Assembly (NCBI GenBank): GCA_031002005.1
Contig: CM061919.1
Span: 170,049,121-170,113,120 of the forward strand
Direction: 5' to 3'
DNA length: 64,000 bases
Source of the DNA: Vandiemenella viatica
Taxonomy: Eukaryota > Arthropoda > Insecta > Orthoptera > Morabidae
Position numbers and translations under genes: made by a program. Below the pieces are notes generated by a model. That model was not told where the DNA came from. It ran no database searches and was given only the letters and a program-made list of their open reading frames with translations. Below, one piece after another: positions 1 through 10,740 of this stretch (position 1 is the stretch's first letter; each line of letters opens with the position of its first letter).

Positions 1-1238
1 TGGGTGTAGAAAATAATACGCAGCCTGCTGAGGCGCTTGGAACCGCCACCGTGTTCTCAGAAGCCGGGCAATGAATTCCCAGTCGGCGACAGTAGGTACC
101 GTCTGGTCCGACAGCCAGACAGATACAAATTGTACCGGCCAGGGTCAGTGACCACATCAGACGTCTGCACATTCGGGGACTCTCCTCCGAACATACGTGG
201 ACATACAAATAGTTGTGCATACACACCACAATGAAGTATGAATGACGTCTTGATTCAGTGGCTGGCGCTAGTTACGCTAATCTCATAACAGGAAAGTTAC
301 AGGTTGAAATCTAGCCTTCATCATGTATAGTTTATTCAAGTTTGTGTTCGTTGAATGTTGTGTGAACTGTATAACCAAATCTGAGAGACTCAGTTAACAA
401 TATAAATGAAACGAACGTTTAAAAATATTTATAGTAAAATTGTCCCAACTGATTATTATAGCTACGTTAGAGATACTTCTCTATACATCTGTTAAAGTCT
501 CCATAACATACTGATAATTTAAGTACACGCAAAGCATTTCTTAAAATTCTATCACAAGGTATGAAGACAGCTCGATTCGTAGAGCAATTGAGTAGCAGCT
601 TTATAACCGAGCTCCAAATTTAGAGGAAATCGAAGTTTCCCCACACCACCCCCCCTTCCGCCCCCGCCTTGATGCAAACGGTACCTCAGACCTTAACCTG
701 CTTCACTGGGTGTGGTGAATTCTCGGGATATAAAGCAGGTTATCTCTGTTCTAGTGTCGATATCTTGACAAAGATTTCAGATTTCTTTCTCCTTCAGTGC
801 CTGTCAGTAAAACTTAACGGCCTAAATTGCAACGACCTTTACCAATACTGTATGTGAAGTTTAAACTCTGTTCAAGACTGGTGCAGAATTCAAATCCTTC
901 ACTCGAGTGAAACAATTTCCCATAATCTTCTAGGCGTACACGTACACGGGAAAGACAAGAACTACCGATTTGCATATACATTCAAGTGCTTGGCTATTTC
1001 ATTGACATAGTGCATAAAAAGATCAGATATCCTCCTGATATCATAAATCAGATATCATAAAAAGAAGAGGGATTCTAGAAGCTTTAGAGAGGTTTGTGGA
1101 AGAAGCTGTGCGCTGTTTTCATAGCATTGTAGCTCGCACACCGCAACTGATCAATGTATACTCAAAATATTACTAAGACACTTCGATGAATATGCAATTA
1201 CCTTCTAAGCTTGTGCATCCTTCTCTAACGTTTGAACC
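1..1238. other. Unassigned AT-rich sequence
   Basis: No reading frame here resembles a known protein and no repeat family was recognised. Short open frames have no convincing splice context or biased composition. A small direct repeat of the motif ATCAGATATC lies near 1021-1060. Confidence 0.5.
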
Positions 1239-1246
1239 CTCTAAAC

Positions 1247-1665
1247 CAGGGGTGGCCAACCCAAATGATCTTGTGGGCCACTTTGGAAATGCATCATAAA
1301 TCCGCGGGCCGCACATAAAATTATATATCCCCATATCAGATTTAGACCCAGTATAGACATTTTTTGGAGTGAAAAATTGAAACATGATGATTTATTATTA
1401 TTGTGTTTACTATTATTCTTACACGTAGACATAGATAAATTAACAATAATTATATTAAACGCACATTTAAAAAATATATATATAACACTAAAAATGATAT
1501 GTAAATATAAATTTTGAAACTATGGAAATGTATTTTTTTAACACATTGGTTTTCACTAATTTTCACATTATAAAACAAATATATTTTGTAAAAGTGTGAT
1601 GAATCTGGCGGTCCGGAAAAATATTCAAGGCAGGCCGCATGCGGGCCGCGGGTTGGCCGCCCCTG
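1247..1665. mobile_element. hAT-type MITE, non-autonomous
   Basis: The 419-bp element begins CAGGGGTGGCCAACCC and ends GGGTTGGCCGCCCCTG, which form imperfect terminal inverted repeats. It is flanked on both sides by the 8-bp direct repeat CTCTAAAC (1239-1246 and 1666-1673), the target-duplication length typical of hAT transposons. The outer parts are GC-rich and the interior is AT-rich. Minus-strand open frames across it do not resemble a transposase, so it is taken as non-coding. The exact target duplication suggests a fairly recent insertion. Confidence 0.92.
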
Positions 1666-1726
1666 CTCTAAACTGAATGAATTAGAAAAGCAGATGAAAT
1701 ACCTAACTTGTGATAATTCCTTTACG

Positions 1727-1930
1727 ACTTTACACCTCTTTATCGTCGAGGTCATTAGAAGTGGGAAAGGACTGGGAGCAAGAAACGGGAAGGAATTTTG
1801 AAGGCACCGCATTCGCCTATAGTGATTTGGGTAAACCGTGAATAACCGAAATTTGAATGGCTGGACGAGCTTTCGTACCCGCGTCCTCCCGAATGAAAGG
1901 CCCGAACGTTGTTGCTCACCCATCAGGCTC
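1727..1930 (-). mobile_element. SINE-A copy (tRNA-derived), diverged
   Basis: Read on the minus strand, the right end carries the tRNA-like head with a B-box-like stretch. The body and the tail (CGTCGAGGTCATTAGAAGTG on the plus strand) match the other SINE-A copies in the window. A deletion removes part of the conserved GGCCATGGCC segment. Confidence 0.75.
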
Positions 1931-2034
1931 TGTCAACTGTGATGTTACTTACGCAGAAATCAATTTCAAACTTTTAGATAAGAATTATCGTAGACTCCAC
2001 AGTGGTCTTTATATTTTGTTTGTTAACGCTTTTC

Positions 2035-2215
2035 TTCTTGTACGTCGAGATCATTAAAGATATGAACTGGAAAACGAAAGGGAATTCTCGGTCGTGATCA
2101 TCAACGAAGAATCCTACCGGTCGGCTGAAGTGATTTCAGCGAACTATAGAAACAAAATTCAGGATAACCGGACCGGCCATCGAACCTGTACTCTCATGAA
2201 TGGCCCATTCATCTT
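2035..2215 (-). mobile_element. Degenerate SINE-A copy
   Basis: Order and spacing of the tail (ACGTCGAGATCATTA), body (GGAATTC) and head (GGCCATCGAACCTGTACTC) match SINE-A on the minus strand, with many substitutions. It is an old copy. Confidence 0.55.
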
Positions 2216-2394
2216 AAATTGAACAGTTTAAAATTTACCTCTCACCAATCCTAACAAAAAAAAAAAATTTTTTTTTAAAAAAGTAGCACTACAGTCATGT
2301 TTATTTACAGCACATTCATGTCAATAATTAAGAAACAACGCAGACAATTAAAAAATGATACAGCGTACCACTGAAATACACGTTTTTATATATA

Positions 2395-2993
2395 CAGGGT
2401 GTTACAAAAAGGTAGGCCAAACTTTCAGGAAACATTCCTCACACACAAACAAAGAAAATATGTTATGTGGACATGTGTCTGGAAACGCTTACTTTCCATG
2501 TTAGAGCTCATTTTATTACTTCTCTTCAAATCACATTAAACATGGAATGGAAACACACAGCAACAGAACGTATCAGCGTGACTTCAAACACTTCGTTACA
2601 TGAAATGTTCAAAATGTCCTCCGTTAGCGAGGATACATGCATCCACCCTCCGTCGCATGGAATCCCTAATGCGCTGATGCAGCCCTGGAGAATGGCGTAT
2701 TGTATCACAGCCGTCCACAATACGAGCACGAAGAGTCTCTACATTTGGTACCGGGTTTGCGTAGACAAGGGCTTTCAAATGCCCCCATAAATGGAAGTCA
2801 AGAGGGTTGAGGTCAGGAGAGCGTGGGGGCCATGGAATTGGTCCGTACAGTACAGTACATACTAACGAAACTAAAATGAGCTCTAACATGGAAAGTAAGC
2901 GTTTCCGGACACATGTCCACATAACATATTTTCTTTGTTTGTGTGTGAGGAATGTTTCCTGAAAGTTTGGCCGTACCTTTTTGTAACACCCTG
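2395..2993 (-). mobile_element. Mariner-type transposon with long inverted ends
   Basis: The element starts CAGGGTGTTACAAAAAGGTA and ends with its near-perfect reverse complement. The similarity between the ends extends inward for about 125 bp (2395-2519 against 2870-2993). Both sides are flanked by TA-rich sequence, consistent with TA target choice. The interior holds a remnant of a minus-strand mariner/Tc1 transposase, so the element is internally deleted. Confidence 0.88.
2596..2870 (-). pseudogene. Mariner-like transposase C-terminal fragment
   Basis: The minus-strand translation contains WPPRSPDLNPLDFHLWG, the region around the last catalytic acidic residue of mariner/Tc1 DDE/D transposases (SPDLNPxD). 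This is followed by the usual ARI...DGCDTIR...RIRDSMRRRVDAC C-terminus. The helix-turn-helix N-terminus and the first catalytic residues are absent, so only the last third survives. The upstream sequence in this frame is the inverted end of the element rather than coding. It cannot be an active transposase by itself. Confidence 0.82.
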
Positions 2994-3001
2994 TATATAT
3001 A

Positions 3002-3551
3002 CATGGTGATTCAAAATAACGTGAACAAAATGACATGGTAGATCAGTCGTCCAATAAGAATCAAAAATAGCATAGGAACAGAGGGTCGCAACTGCGATCT
3101 GGAGTCGCTACAGGGCGTCTAAAATAATACTGACACAAAGGGAAGAAACAAAACCATTACAGATCATTTTATTGATATTTACTCACTCACATGCGACTAA
3201 TGCAAGCCAAATGTTGAGCCTATAGCAGATGCTAAAAGTGTTTGCCAGATGCATCGAGACAAGCCCAGCATTTCCGTTGCATGGAACGGCGCACCTTCTC
3301 AAAGATACGAGATGTATCTCGAACACATCCGGCTGCCGCAACTATTCTTCCTACCAAGTCTTCCGGCGTTTCAACAAGTGTTTCATACACAAGTCCTTTT
3401 AAAAATCCCCACAAGAAAAAAATCCAAGGGACCGTGTTTGTATCGCAGCGCCCTCTACAGGCGTTTGCGATCTCTGTTCCTATGCGATTATTGGTCCTTA
3501 TTGAAAACAGATCTACCATGTAATTTTGTCCACTTTTTTTTAATCACCCTG
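3002..3551 (-). mobile_element. Second mariner-type element, adjacent to the first
   Basis: The left end CATGGTGATTCAAAATAACG pairs with the right end, which read inward is CAGGGTGATTAAAAAAAAGT. Both are followed by matching subterminal ACATGGTAGATC. TATA-rich sequence flanks both sides. The element lies only 8 bp (TATATATA) from the end of the preceding element, so the two share a TA-repeat target. The interior retains a transposase fragment. Confidence 0.8.
3232..3519 (-). pseudogene. Degenerate mariner-like transposase fragment
   Basis: The minus-strand frame contains FFLWGFLKGLVYET, then a VGRIVAAAGCVR segment and RRSMQRKCWAC. This is the order of the mariner transposase C-terminus after its final catalytic Asp. 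The SPDLNPLD motif itself is corrupted and about two thirds of the protein is missing. It is related to, but clearly diverged from, the fragment in the neighbouring element. Confidence 0.72.
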
Positions 3552-3555
3552 TATA

Positions 3556-5210
3556 TACTCTGCATGCAACAGCTGTAGCTGGGCATTTACGCGGCCACCT
3601 GTTTGAATAGGTAAATGAACCAGTACCCGACTATCCAGATTTAAGTTTCTCAGATTTCCTGAAACTACTTCAGAAGAATGTTGGTATTATCGCTTCATTA
3701 AGGCAATGGCTTATTTCCTTATCTTTCCTTGAAAAAATTCTCTTCCATCTCTTATGATTTTAGGTAACTAGCCGTGAGGAAACAATGAAAAGAAGAACAA
3801 AAATAATCAAGCTAGAGCCACTGACTGAGGTTTGGATGATCGAGGTTCAATCCCCAACAAAGCCGAACATGTTTTCTACAAACTAAATGTCTGTAACTGA
3901 GCCTGCTTCAAAATGACCTTCAGGGAAGAAACTCCTTGGGAACACATATATACATATACACACACACACATACACACACACATACACACACACATACACA
4001 CACACATATATATATATATACAGTATATATAAACAGCTTTCGGGCTTTGGAGCCATATATCTAGCCACAACTGTTCTCATTGGTTCCTAAAGTGTACTAA
4101 TAATTCTTTCATCTGAGTAATGTTTCCCAATACAGATATCACAGGGATTCCTTCAGCTATCTGAAAGGTTTGATTTAAGTTTTAAGTATATTTTTACATA
4201 CTATAATCTCAGAAAACTGAAGAAATAAAAAACAAAACTTGGTAGAAAACAGTTATATTAACAGAATCCAGAGAGCGTACACTTTATCTTTGATATAGAT
4301 TGATCTTTGGTCGGTAGCTGATCGGATTAAGAAAGTAGTGTTTATCTTTGAGATAGTGTGTTCTTTGGCTCCTATCTGTTCAGGTAACGAACACATTATC
4401 ACTTATTGTCCCATACAGCGTTCATGTAGAGTCATAAGACATACCACAGTTTTTAAGTTATATCCTCAGCTTTCGAACTGTGAAAGCCCCATCCAGATCA
4501 GCTCGTTTTTGCGTGTTACCTTGATAAAGATATCCCTGGAAAAAGGCCGCTTACAGATTAATGTATGTAGTGATACGTGAAGTGCAAATGTAGGTTAACA
4601 TCGGGACTAGATTGCTTCATTGGAATTAATCAAAAAATACTGTATTACCCTCCAATCACGAAGCTGCTGTCTTCTGAGTGGTCGTACTGGCTCACCAGAG
4701 TCCTTGTAGTGTGGACAGCGCGATCAGTGCTCCCGTCAGCTTTACGAGGCGATGTCAGATTTACGCCGGCAGTCTCGCACGGCAAATTTACGACACGCAA
4801 GCCATAGCGCGAAACACGCTCCGCTCTGTCGTTCCCGTTACAAAATGCAAATGTAATGCAGCAACTCTGGGAGCCAGCGGGAATTCGTCGCCACATGAGA
4901 CCACCTGTTGCTTCCTTCCGACTTGAAACGCCGAGCGACCTCGTTCTAGAAACGGTGCATCATCACAGCGAGGCATCCAGACATGCGCTTCACAGGATAA
5001 AAACTGTACTGAACCCAGAGATTGCTGACTGTCTCGTATCCGGTAGGTCGAAGGTTCGAACACTGTTATTACAATTAGTTTGAGATTACTGTTTTTTGCA
5101 CAGTCGAACGGGATAACCCACATCCAAATATCGATGAAACCCATGGTTTTTCCTCGAAACTGAACGTCTGGAATCACTTTCCACTCCTGCTCTAACTGTA
5201 TTCTATATTA
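3556..5210. other. Unassigned sequence
   Basis: Apart from the microsatellite near 4 kb, no gene is recognised. The stretch 4690-4900 is richer in CpG than its surroundings and open in several frames, but nothing in it resembles a known protein. A short tRNA-like B-box (GGTTCGAAC) near 5050 hints at an old SINE. Confidence 0.45.
3943..4031. repeat. (CA)n/(TA)n compound microsatellite
   Basis: A run of TATA, then ACACAC blocks interrupted by single T, then TATATA. Open frames through it (reading VCMCVCMCV) are artefacts of the repeat. Confidence 0.97.
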
Positions 5211-5224
5211 TCTACCAAAAGTTA

Positions 5225-6000
5225 ATTGGGCACCAGTGCACAATGTTTGCTTGGTGATTGTCACCCCGTTAGAATTTCGTAGGGCCAACTTTTGCAGCTA
5301 TAACAGCAGCCAAACTGTCTGGCATGCTCTCTACGATTGTTTGCAGGACATCCACAGGGATTTTTCGCCATTCCTCTTTCAACTATTTCATGAGATGAGC
5401 AATGGATTTAAGCCGCTCATGAAGAGACCTCACTAGGCGATCCAATTCATCCCGATGATGTTCTATAAGACTTGAGGTCGGGGTTCTGGGCAGACCAGTC
5501 CATTCGGCGAACATTGTTGTCGGCTAACCACTGCATAGAAGGCCTTAAAACATGGCACCTAGCATCCGTAAAAATGCTACAATGTTGGAAGCATTTCATT
5601 ACACAGAATGTTACAATAGGCCTTTGTGTTCATGCTACCATCATCACATCACCACCACCGAATTTCCTAATTGGCGCAAAACTCTTACAGAAGCCGTTAG
5701 ACACATCCATCAGACTGTAATAATGTAAACCTGACCTCATCACTCCACAGAACCGATTTCCACTGCTCAAAACACCACCCGATTCGGCGAGCTTTGTTGT
5801 TTGTAGTGATGTGGGGCCTATGCTGCTCTTCTGAAATATCCAAGTCGGTGGACCTTTGTACGCAATGTTTCATTGGAAACCGATATTCCTATTGGTGCAC
5901 GGAACTCCTGTCGGATGGTAGTCATGGACTGTGTCCTATTTTTGACAATTTCACGTTCCGGGGTTCTGCGACGTCTGTTGGTCAAAATTCAAAGTCATCC
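5225..6000 (-). pseudogene. Tc1-like transposase relic
   Basis: Minus-strand fragments appear in correct N-to-C order across several frames. TNRRRRTPEREIVKNR (about 5910-5985) is the second helix-turn-helix region. EQWKSVLWSDEVRF (about 5735-5770) holds the second catalytic Asp of the DDE triad. QNPDL...IEHHRDELDR (about 5440-5500) surrounds the final catalytic residue, and the usual Tc1 C-terminus (WRKIPVDVLQTIVESMPDSLAAVI) follows toward 5260. Stops and frameshifts separate these pieces, so the gene is dead. I could not define the terminal inverted repeats. Confidence 0.85.
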
Positions 6001-6159
6001 AGAACGTGGAGCATCGACACAATGTCTATCGATCTTCCACTTGCGCAGGACGAATGTGACGAATCTGGGCCTGTAAAACTTCGATATAACAATCGCCCAG
6101 CTAGACAACCCACTATCACGCCCTTTTCAAAGTCCATACCGCGTGCTTTCTCCTGATCT

Positions 6160-6320
6160 TTTTTTTTTTTTTTTTTTCTTTTGCTTATGATTTTAAGCCT
6201 CTTCGACTTCGAGGACATTAGAGGCGGGATAGGATTGGGGACAAGGAACGAGAAGGAATTCGGCCATGGCCTTTTTTTAAGGAAGCAACCCGGCATTCAG
6301 CTGGAGATATTTGGATAAAA
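6160..6320 (-). mobile_element. SINE-A copy, head-truncated
   Basis: Minus-strand copy with the pyrimidine run of its A-rich tail at 6160-6178. The tail segment and the ACAAGGAACGAGAAGGAATT and GGCCATGGCC core of SINE-A follow. The tRNA-derived head is missing beyond about 6320. Confidence 0.8.
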
Positions 6321-6329
6321 TAAGGAAAC

Positions 6330-7100
6330 TTCTGCTTATCAACTTGTTCTACACCGGCTTGCAGCATATGGCGACCATACTAGTCATCTGACGTACTGAA
6401 TTACCTATCTTCAGAGGTTCCCAATTACTTTTTGTAATATGGTGTATTTAGCAATGTAAATCAAACTCATATCTCGAATAATGGTCTGATTATGGTACTA
6501 ACCACCCAACGTAAAGTGCTGTGTCGAATTGTTGAAATGTGTTAAAAAAGTTAAATAAAATTACAGTTTCCTTTACATGAAACTTCATGTCTTGCGACAG
6601 AATCCATATTTTATTTTTTTCAGAATCATTTGTTTTAGTGTCAAGGATTTGACATCACTTTAATTGTCATAATACGATTATTATGTATGGATTGTATTAC
6701 TGCTAAACAACGTTTACGATCTCTATTATCAAGCCTGGTGGGTGAGTAATAAAGTTTGAGCCTAGCATTTAGGAGGACGGGACTTAAGAGAAGACTGGAA
6801 GCAAAGGATTGGAATATACTGTATCACAAGACTTCCTGACTATGAATTCTGCACTACCATTTCTACTGTTGTGCTGGATAAGCCTCGAATGTTGAAAATT
6901 TCTCCCATCACCTGGACTCAAGCCAAGTTAACCACGCATCGAGTACTAAACATCGTGGCCAAGGTTTGGTTCACCTGGTGTATACCAATACTGGAATGTT
7001 AATTATTAAAGCACTTAGTTTTCGTCCAGTGTGTAACTTCATATATGCCTGATTACTAATTAACCACTAGACTGATTCCATTCCAGTTATCTGTCAATAG
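6330..7100. other. Unassigned sequence
   Basis: I see no gene or recognisable repeat here. Confidence 0.5.
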
Positions 7101-7104
7101 AGCC

Positions 7105-7335
7105 TCATGCATCGCCTACCACACACGTTACTGTACAATGATTTCGTGAGAACGCAGGCTCGAATCCCCTTTCGACCATCCAGACTTCCGTTTTTCATGA
7201 TTTCCCGAAATCACTTCAGGCAAATGCGAGGATGGTTGCATAAAAAAGGCCACAGCCGAATTCCTCCTATCCGTTCCTTGCACCCAGGTTATTTCGGCCT
7301 CTAATAACTTCGACGTGGATGAGGCGTAAAACCAA
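7105..7335 (+). mobile_element. SINE-A copy
   Basis: Plus-strand copy. The B-box-like GGCTCGAATCCCC is followed by CATCCAGA, GAAATCACTTCAGGCAAATG, and the tail AACTTCGACGTGGATGAGGC, ending in an A-rich stretch. It abuts the LINE-A fragment that follows. Confidence 0.82.
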
Positions 7336-7375
7336 AACAAAAAACTTAAAAAAGTGGTTACTTGTAATTTTTCCC

Positions 7376-7670
7376 TTAATGAGGCATGGAAAGATATTGG
7401 TGTAAGAATTAAAAGTAATGCATGGAAGGGAAAAGATGACCATGACCACAAGCTGGCACTCGATTTCAGGCACAAAGGTTTAGGAAGATTCTCGTTTTTG
7501 AGGAAGGGTGTCAGGGATTGGAATAAGTTACCAAAAGAAGTGATGAATAATTTACCAAATCCGTTGAAGGAATTTAAATTTAAAATTTGCCTACGGCAAA
7601 TGCAGATGGGTGGTAGGGAAATTGCCACCGGAGCGGGCGCTCCATTGCAATTTAATTAAATATTAAATCG
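7376..7670 (+). mobile_element. LINE-A 3' fragment
   Basis: Encodes only the extreme C-terminus of the LINE-A reverse-transcriptase protein: NEAWKDIGVRIKSNAWKGKD, a conserved RFSFLRKGVRDWN block, and LPNPLKEFKFKI. The LINE-A 3' end, with an AGCGGGCGCTCC hairpin and TTTAATTAAAT, follows. It is 5'-truncated like most non-LTR insertions and matches the copies at 37.3 and 47.3 kb. Confidence 0.88.
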
Positions 7671-8676
7671 CATCTAGATTTACTTGATTAGATCTTTCGG
7701 TGAACATCTTTGTCAAAAAAACTTCGAGGCTAGCAAAGGAAACAGTGTGTAAGAAGTCGTAGAAACTCAATCCAGATCTAGTTATGTCATTTGCTTAATA
7801 GATGAAGAAAGCTATTTGAGATCAAAATTGCTCCAGCTCAACCATACAATCAGAGCTACAACGTTTAGCCACAAAACGGTTGTTCTGACTGCATTTTTGC
7901 GAGTTCTTAATAGTTTCGTTACAATGTACCTTATTCTCTGCTCTTTTAAAAAGTTCTACTATCATGATCTTCTTTTTTTTTAAATAAAAAAATAATAAAA
8001 AAGTTATTTATTAGGAAGGATTTCACGACGCGTAGACGGAGTGTAAATATAGATCCAAAGTATCAGGGTCCCAACTGTTTTTTCATGGAAACACAGGCTA
8101 CGAGACGAGAGAACAGGGAATATATATTCGACAGAACGACGTATTTCTTTGGGATTTCTTTGGACTCACCATCGCAGGGAATAGACATCATAAGCGAAGA
8201 ATGGTTCAGCATCTCTCGTTTTCCCAAAATTTTTCACTGATGGCTGAAAGAAAGGTTTATCACAGTCTCCGTGGCTGGCTTACTTAGTGGTGAAACATCT
8301 GAATACCAAATAATCTCGGCACTGATGCTGTAGCCATATGTTTCCTGGAACCTATTACGCTGAATATCCAAAAGCGTTCTTTGAAATATGTCAAACTCAC
8401 ATTCCACCTACAACACTACAGTTACGATTGCTCTACTGAACTCGGTTTCTACGGGGATTAGAAACCCAAACCAGGTCCAGCCGAGCGATGATTGAATCAT
8501 CGTGTGGTTTGTAGATTAGGTCATTGCATCATACGAAGCACAGTATTTTTTCATCCATATCAGTGTATTCACATAACGTAATGATATCACAAGACAAACC
8601 CTGTACAGAATTTACAGCTGCATACCTGTTAAGGGATGCACTTGCCTTGCGACGAAGCATACCGCGGTAGGATATT
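7671..8676. other. Unassigned sequence
   Basis: No gene or repeat family recognised, apart from A/T runs near 7973-8000. Confidence 0.5.
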
Positions 8677-8704
8677 CATTATATATATATATATATATAT
8701 ATAT
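8677..8704. repeat. (AT)n microsatellite
   Basis: About thirteen AT repeats immediately before a minus-strand SINE-A tail. Confidence 0.95.
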
Positions 8705-8707
8705 TAA

Positions 8708-8905
8708 TATTTATGGCTCGTCAACGTTGAGGTAATTAGAGCCGGGGACAAGGAACTGGAAGGAATTCAGCCATGCCCTTCTGATGGAACTATTCCCTTA
8801 TTTACATGGATTGAGTTTGGGAAACCATGGAAAACAGAAATCAGGTTAGCCGTATTGATAACCAAAGCCGCGTCTTCCTGGTTGCCAGACTAGAGCTTTA
8901 ATCCC
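8708..8905 (-). mobile_element. SINE-A copy, diverged
   Basis: Minus-strand tail CGTCAACGTTGAGGTAATTA and core GACAAGGAACTGGAAGGAAT, followed by a weakly conserved head. It stands head-to-head with the next copy. Confidence 0.72.
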
Positions 8906-8929
8906 TCGTACACTGGACTTGTTTGAGAT

Positions 8930-9125
8930 AAAAGGTGTACTTGGCATTCGGGAGAACGTGGGTTCAAATCCCCTTTCAACCATCCAGATGTCGGTTTTGC
9001 ATGGTTTCTCGACATAACTCTCGGCGAATGCCGAAATTGTTCCTGCAAAAGGCTCTTGCTGAGTTTATTCCTCTTCCCTCATCCTTTCGCGGCTCTAAAG
9101 ATCTTAGTGTCCACAAGCTGTAAAG
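8930..9125 (+). mobile_element. SINE-A copy, head-to-head with the previous one
   Basis: Plus-strand GGCATTCGGGAGAACGTGGG and TTCAAATCCCC head, CATCCAGATGTCGG body, and a tail ending near GTCCACAAGCTGTAAAGCCC. Confidence 0.8.
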
Positions 9126-10379
9126 CCCAGAGCAACAATTTAAAAAAAGAGGAAATCGGAGCAGTATGGTGGGCTCAACAAATATAGAGTAGGGGGTGAG
9201 GAAATAACTCTGAGAGGGAGAATCAGGGGGAGTGTCATGATGTCAAAAACATAGATTACAGTTCAGACAGAAATAAAAGAGATAAAAAAGAAAATAACTG
9301 ATAGATATGGTGCTATGGAAGAGATTGAAAGTAGAGGAGAAAAATGGGTTGAGATAGTGAGAAAGAAGCGACGAATGAACGCAGGTAGTCGGATAAGCTA
9401 GTATACAATATACGCATGTCTAATGATGAAACTAAATATGGAACATTTTATTCCAATCAGCTTAACGGTTCATCTTGACTGGATTTGAAAAAAAAAAAAA
9501 ACATTATTTTCAGGTAGCGGGAAGGAAACGACTATGTTCTAAAATAAGTAACAATGACGTTAGTCTGAAACGATTTGTCGAAATCATCAAACATTGAGAT
9601 CTAAATGGCTACACTGGATACCGATCACATATTCTTCCGACGTTCCGAAAGTTGAAGAGTCCAGATATCGCAACCTTCTGCTGCTCGTAGTATGGCTGCA
9701 GACAAACCAGCTGCCACTAAATCGATATGGTATGCAGAGCTTTCACTAACCTGTTCGAGCATTCTGCTGACGTGCTGGCACCCATAGCCTTCCGTCCGTA
9801 ATCACTGTACGGAGTGGTAATGTGACGACACCGCAGCAATGCGGGCGCCTTTTTCCGATAATCAGGTCACCCGCACTATCTGGCAATGAGGTGTCGTCAC
9901 GTCTATCTACGTTAGCCTGTGATAGCTGAGAGTATTGGACATCGTTTCGGTTTATGATATTTTTCGCCAAATTAACGTCGAATAGTAATGACCCCGTTTG
10001 CTGGACACACATGACTTGGTAAAGAGGACGAGGAGAAGGTGATTCGTAGTGGCAGCGATTCGAATGATTCGATTTTCTTTCTGACGTCTTGCCATTAGAT
10101 TGCTACGCTTCGAACGTTTTCAACCCGAATGGACTTGGGAGAAAAGTAACTGTCAGGCTTCATCGGTATTTTATCCCCAGCCGTGAAATCTTCGCCGACT
10201 GAACTGCTTCGTGCGAGTAATAATAATTTCATTGACGCTGTCCTTCCACAAATAACAATAGTGATTTGTCAAGGACTGATGTAAGCTATAAGTGCGTTTT
10301 AATGATAATATTGCTATTGTGATTGCACTCTCCAAGATGATTACGAAATATAGCCTGTCTGCCTATCTGTCTTGATTCT
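9126..10379. other. Unassigned sequence
   Basis: No recognised gene. An open minus-strand frame of 88 codons at 9746-10012 has no recognisable motif. A GC-richer stretch around 9770-9960 might be an old repeat. Confidence 0.4.
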
Positions 10380-10740
10380 GCTATGGTGTTTTTATCTCCA
10401 GTGACTAATGATTTTGTTTATATATTTATAGATTGATAGCATCATTTTTGTATCACTCCTTGATTGATGGGTTTCCATTCCGACAAACTGTTGCACGGTT
10501 CTGACTTCAATCACGTGTACGTGTTTCGAATTGCTTTTATTATAACCTATGTGTGGGGTGTAACTTTCTGCTAGGATTGCCAAAGTTTTATTCTGTCAAT
10601 TGTATCGAAACTTTCTTGAAATCAATAAATGTCAGGTGCGTTTCCAGGTTAAACTCTTTCTCTATTAGCATTTTGAGTGTGAAATAACCATATGCGCGTG
10701 ATATACACTTCCGGAACCTGTTTTACAATGATTTCGCATA
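10380..10740 (-). pseudogene. Degenerate LINE reverse-transcriptase fragment
   Basis: On the minus strand the frame reads LIEKEFNLETHLTFIDFKK, matching the reverse-transcriptase A-motif region (usually FIDFxKAFD) of LINEs, with the catalytic Asp of FIDF kept but KAFD lost. A few recognisable residues follow (NKLW-like, then NPSI). Frame breaks are numerous. The clade cannot be assigned. Confidence 0.5.

Noticed and set aside
1450..1923. 157-codon minus-strand open frame
   Set aside because: Runs from a SINE into a hAT MITE, so it is a chance fusion of two repeats.
3876..4080. Cys/Val-repeat open frames
   Set aside because: Produced by translating a (CA)n microsatellite.
4788..5177. 129-codon minus-strand open frame
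   Set aside because: No recognisable domain, overlaps other open frames on both strands in a CpG-rich patch, and has no splice or start context.
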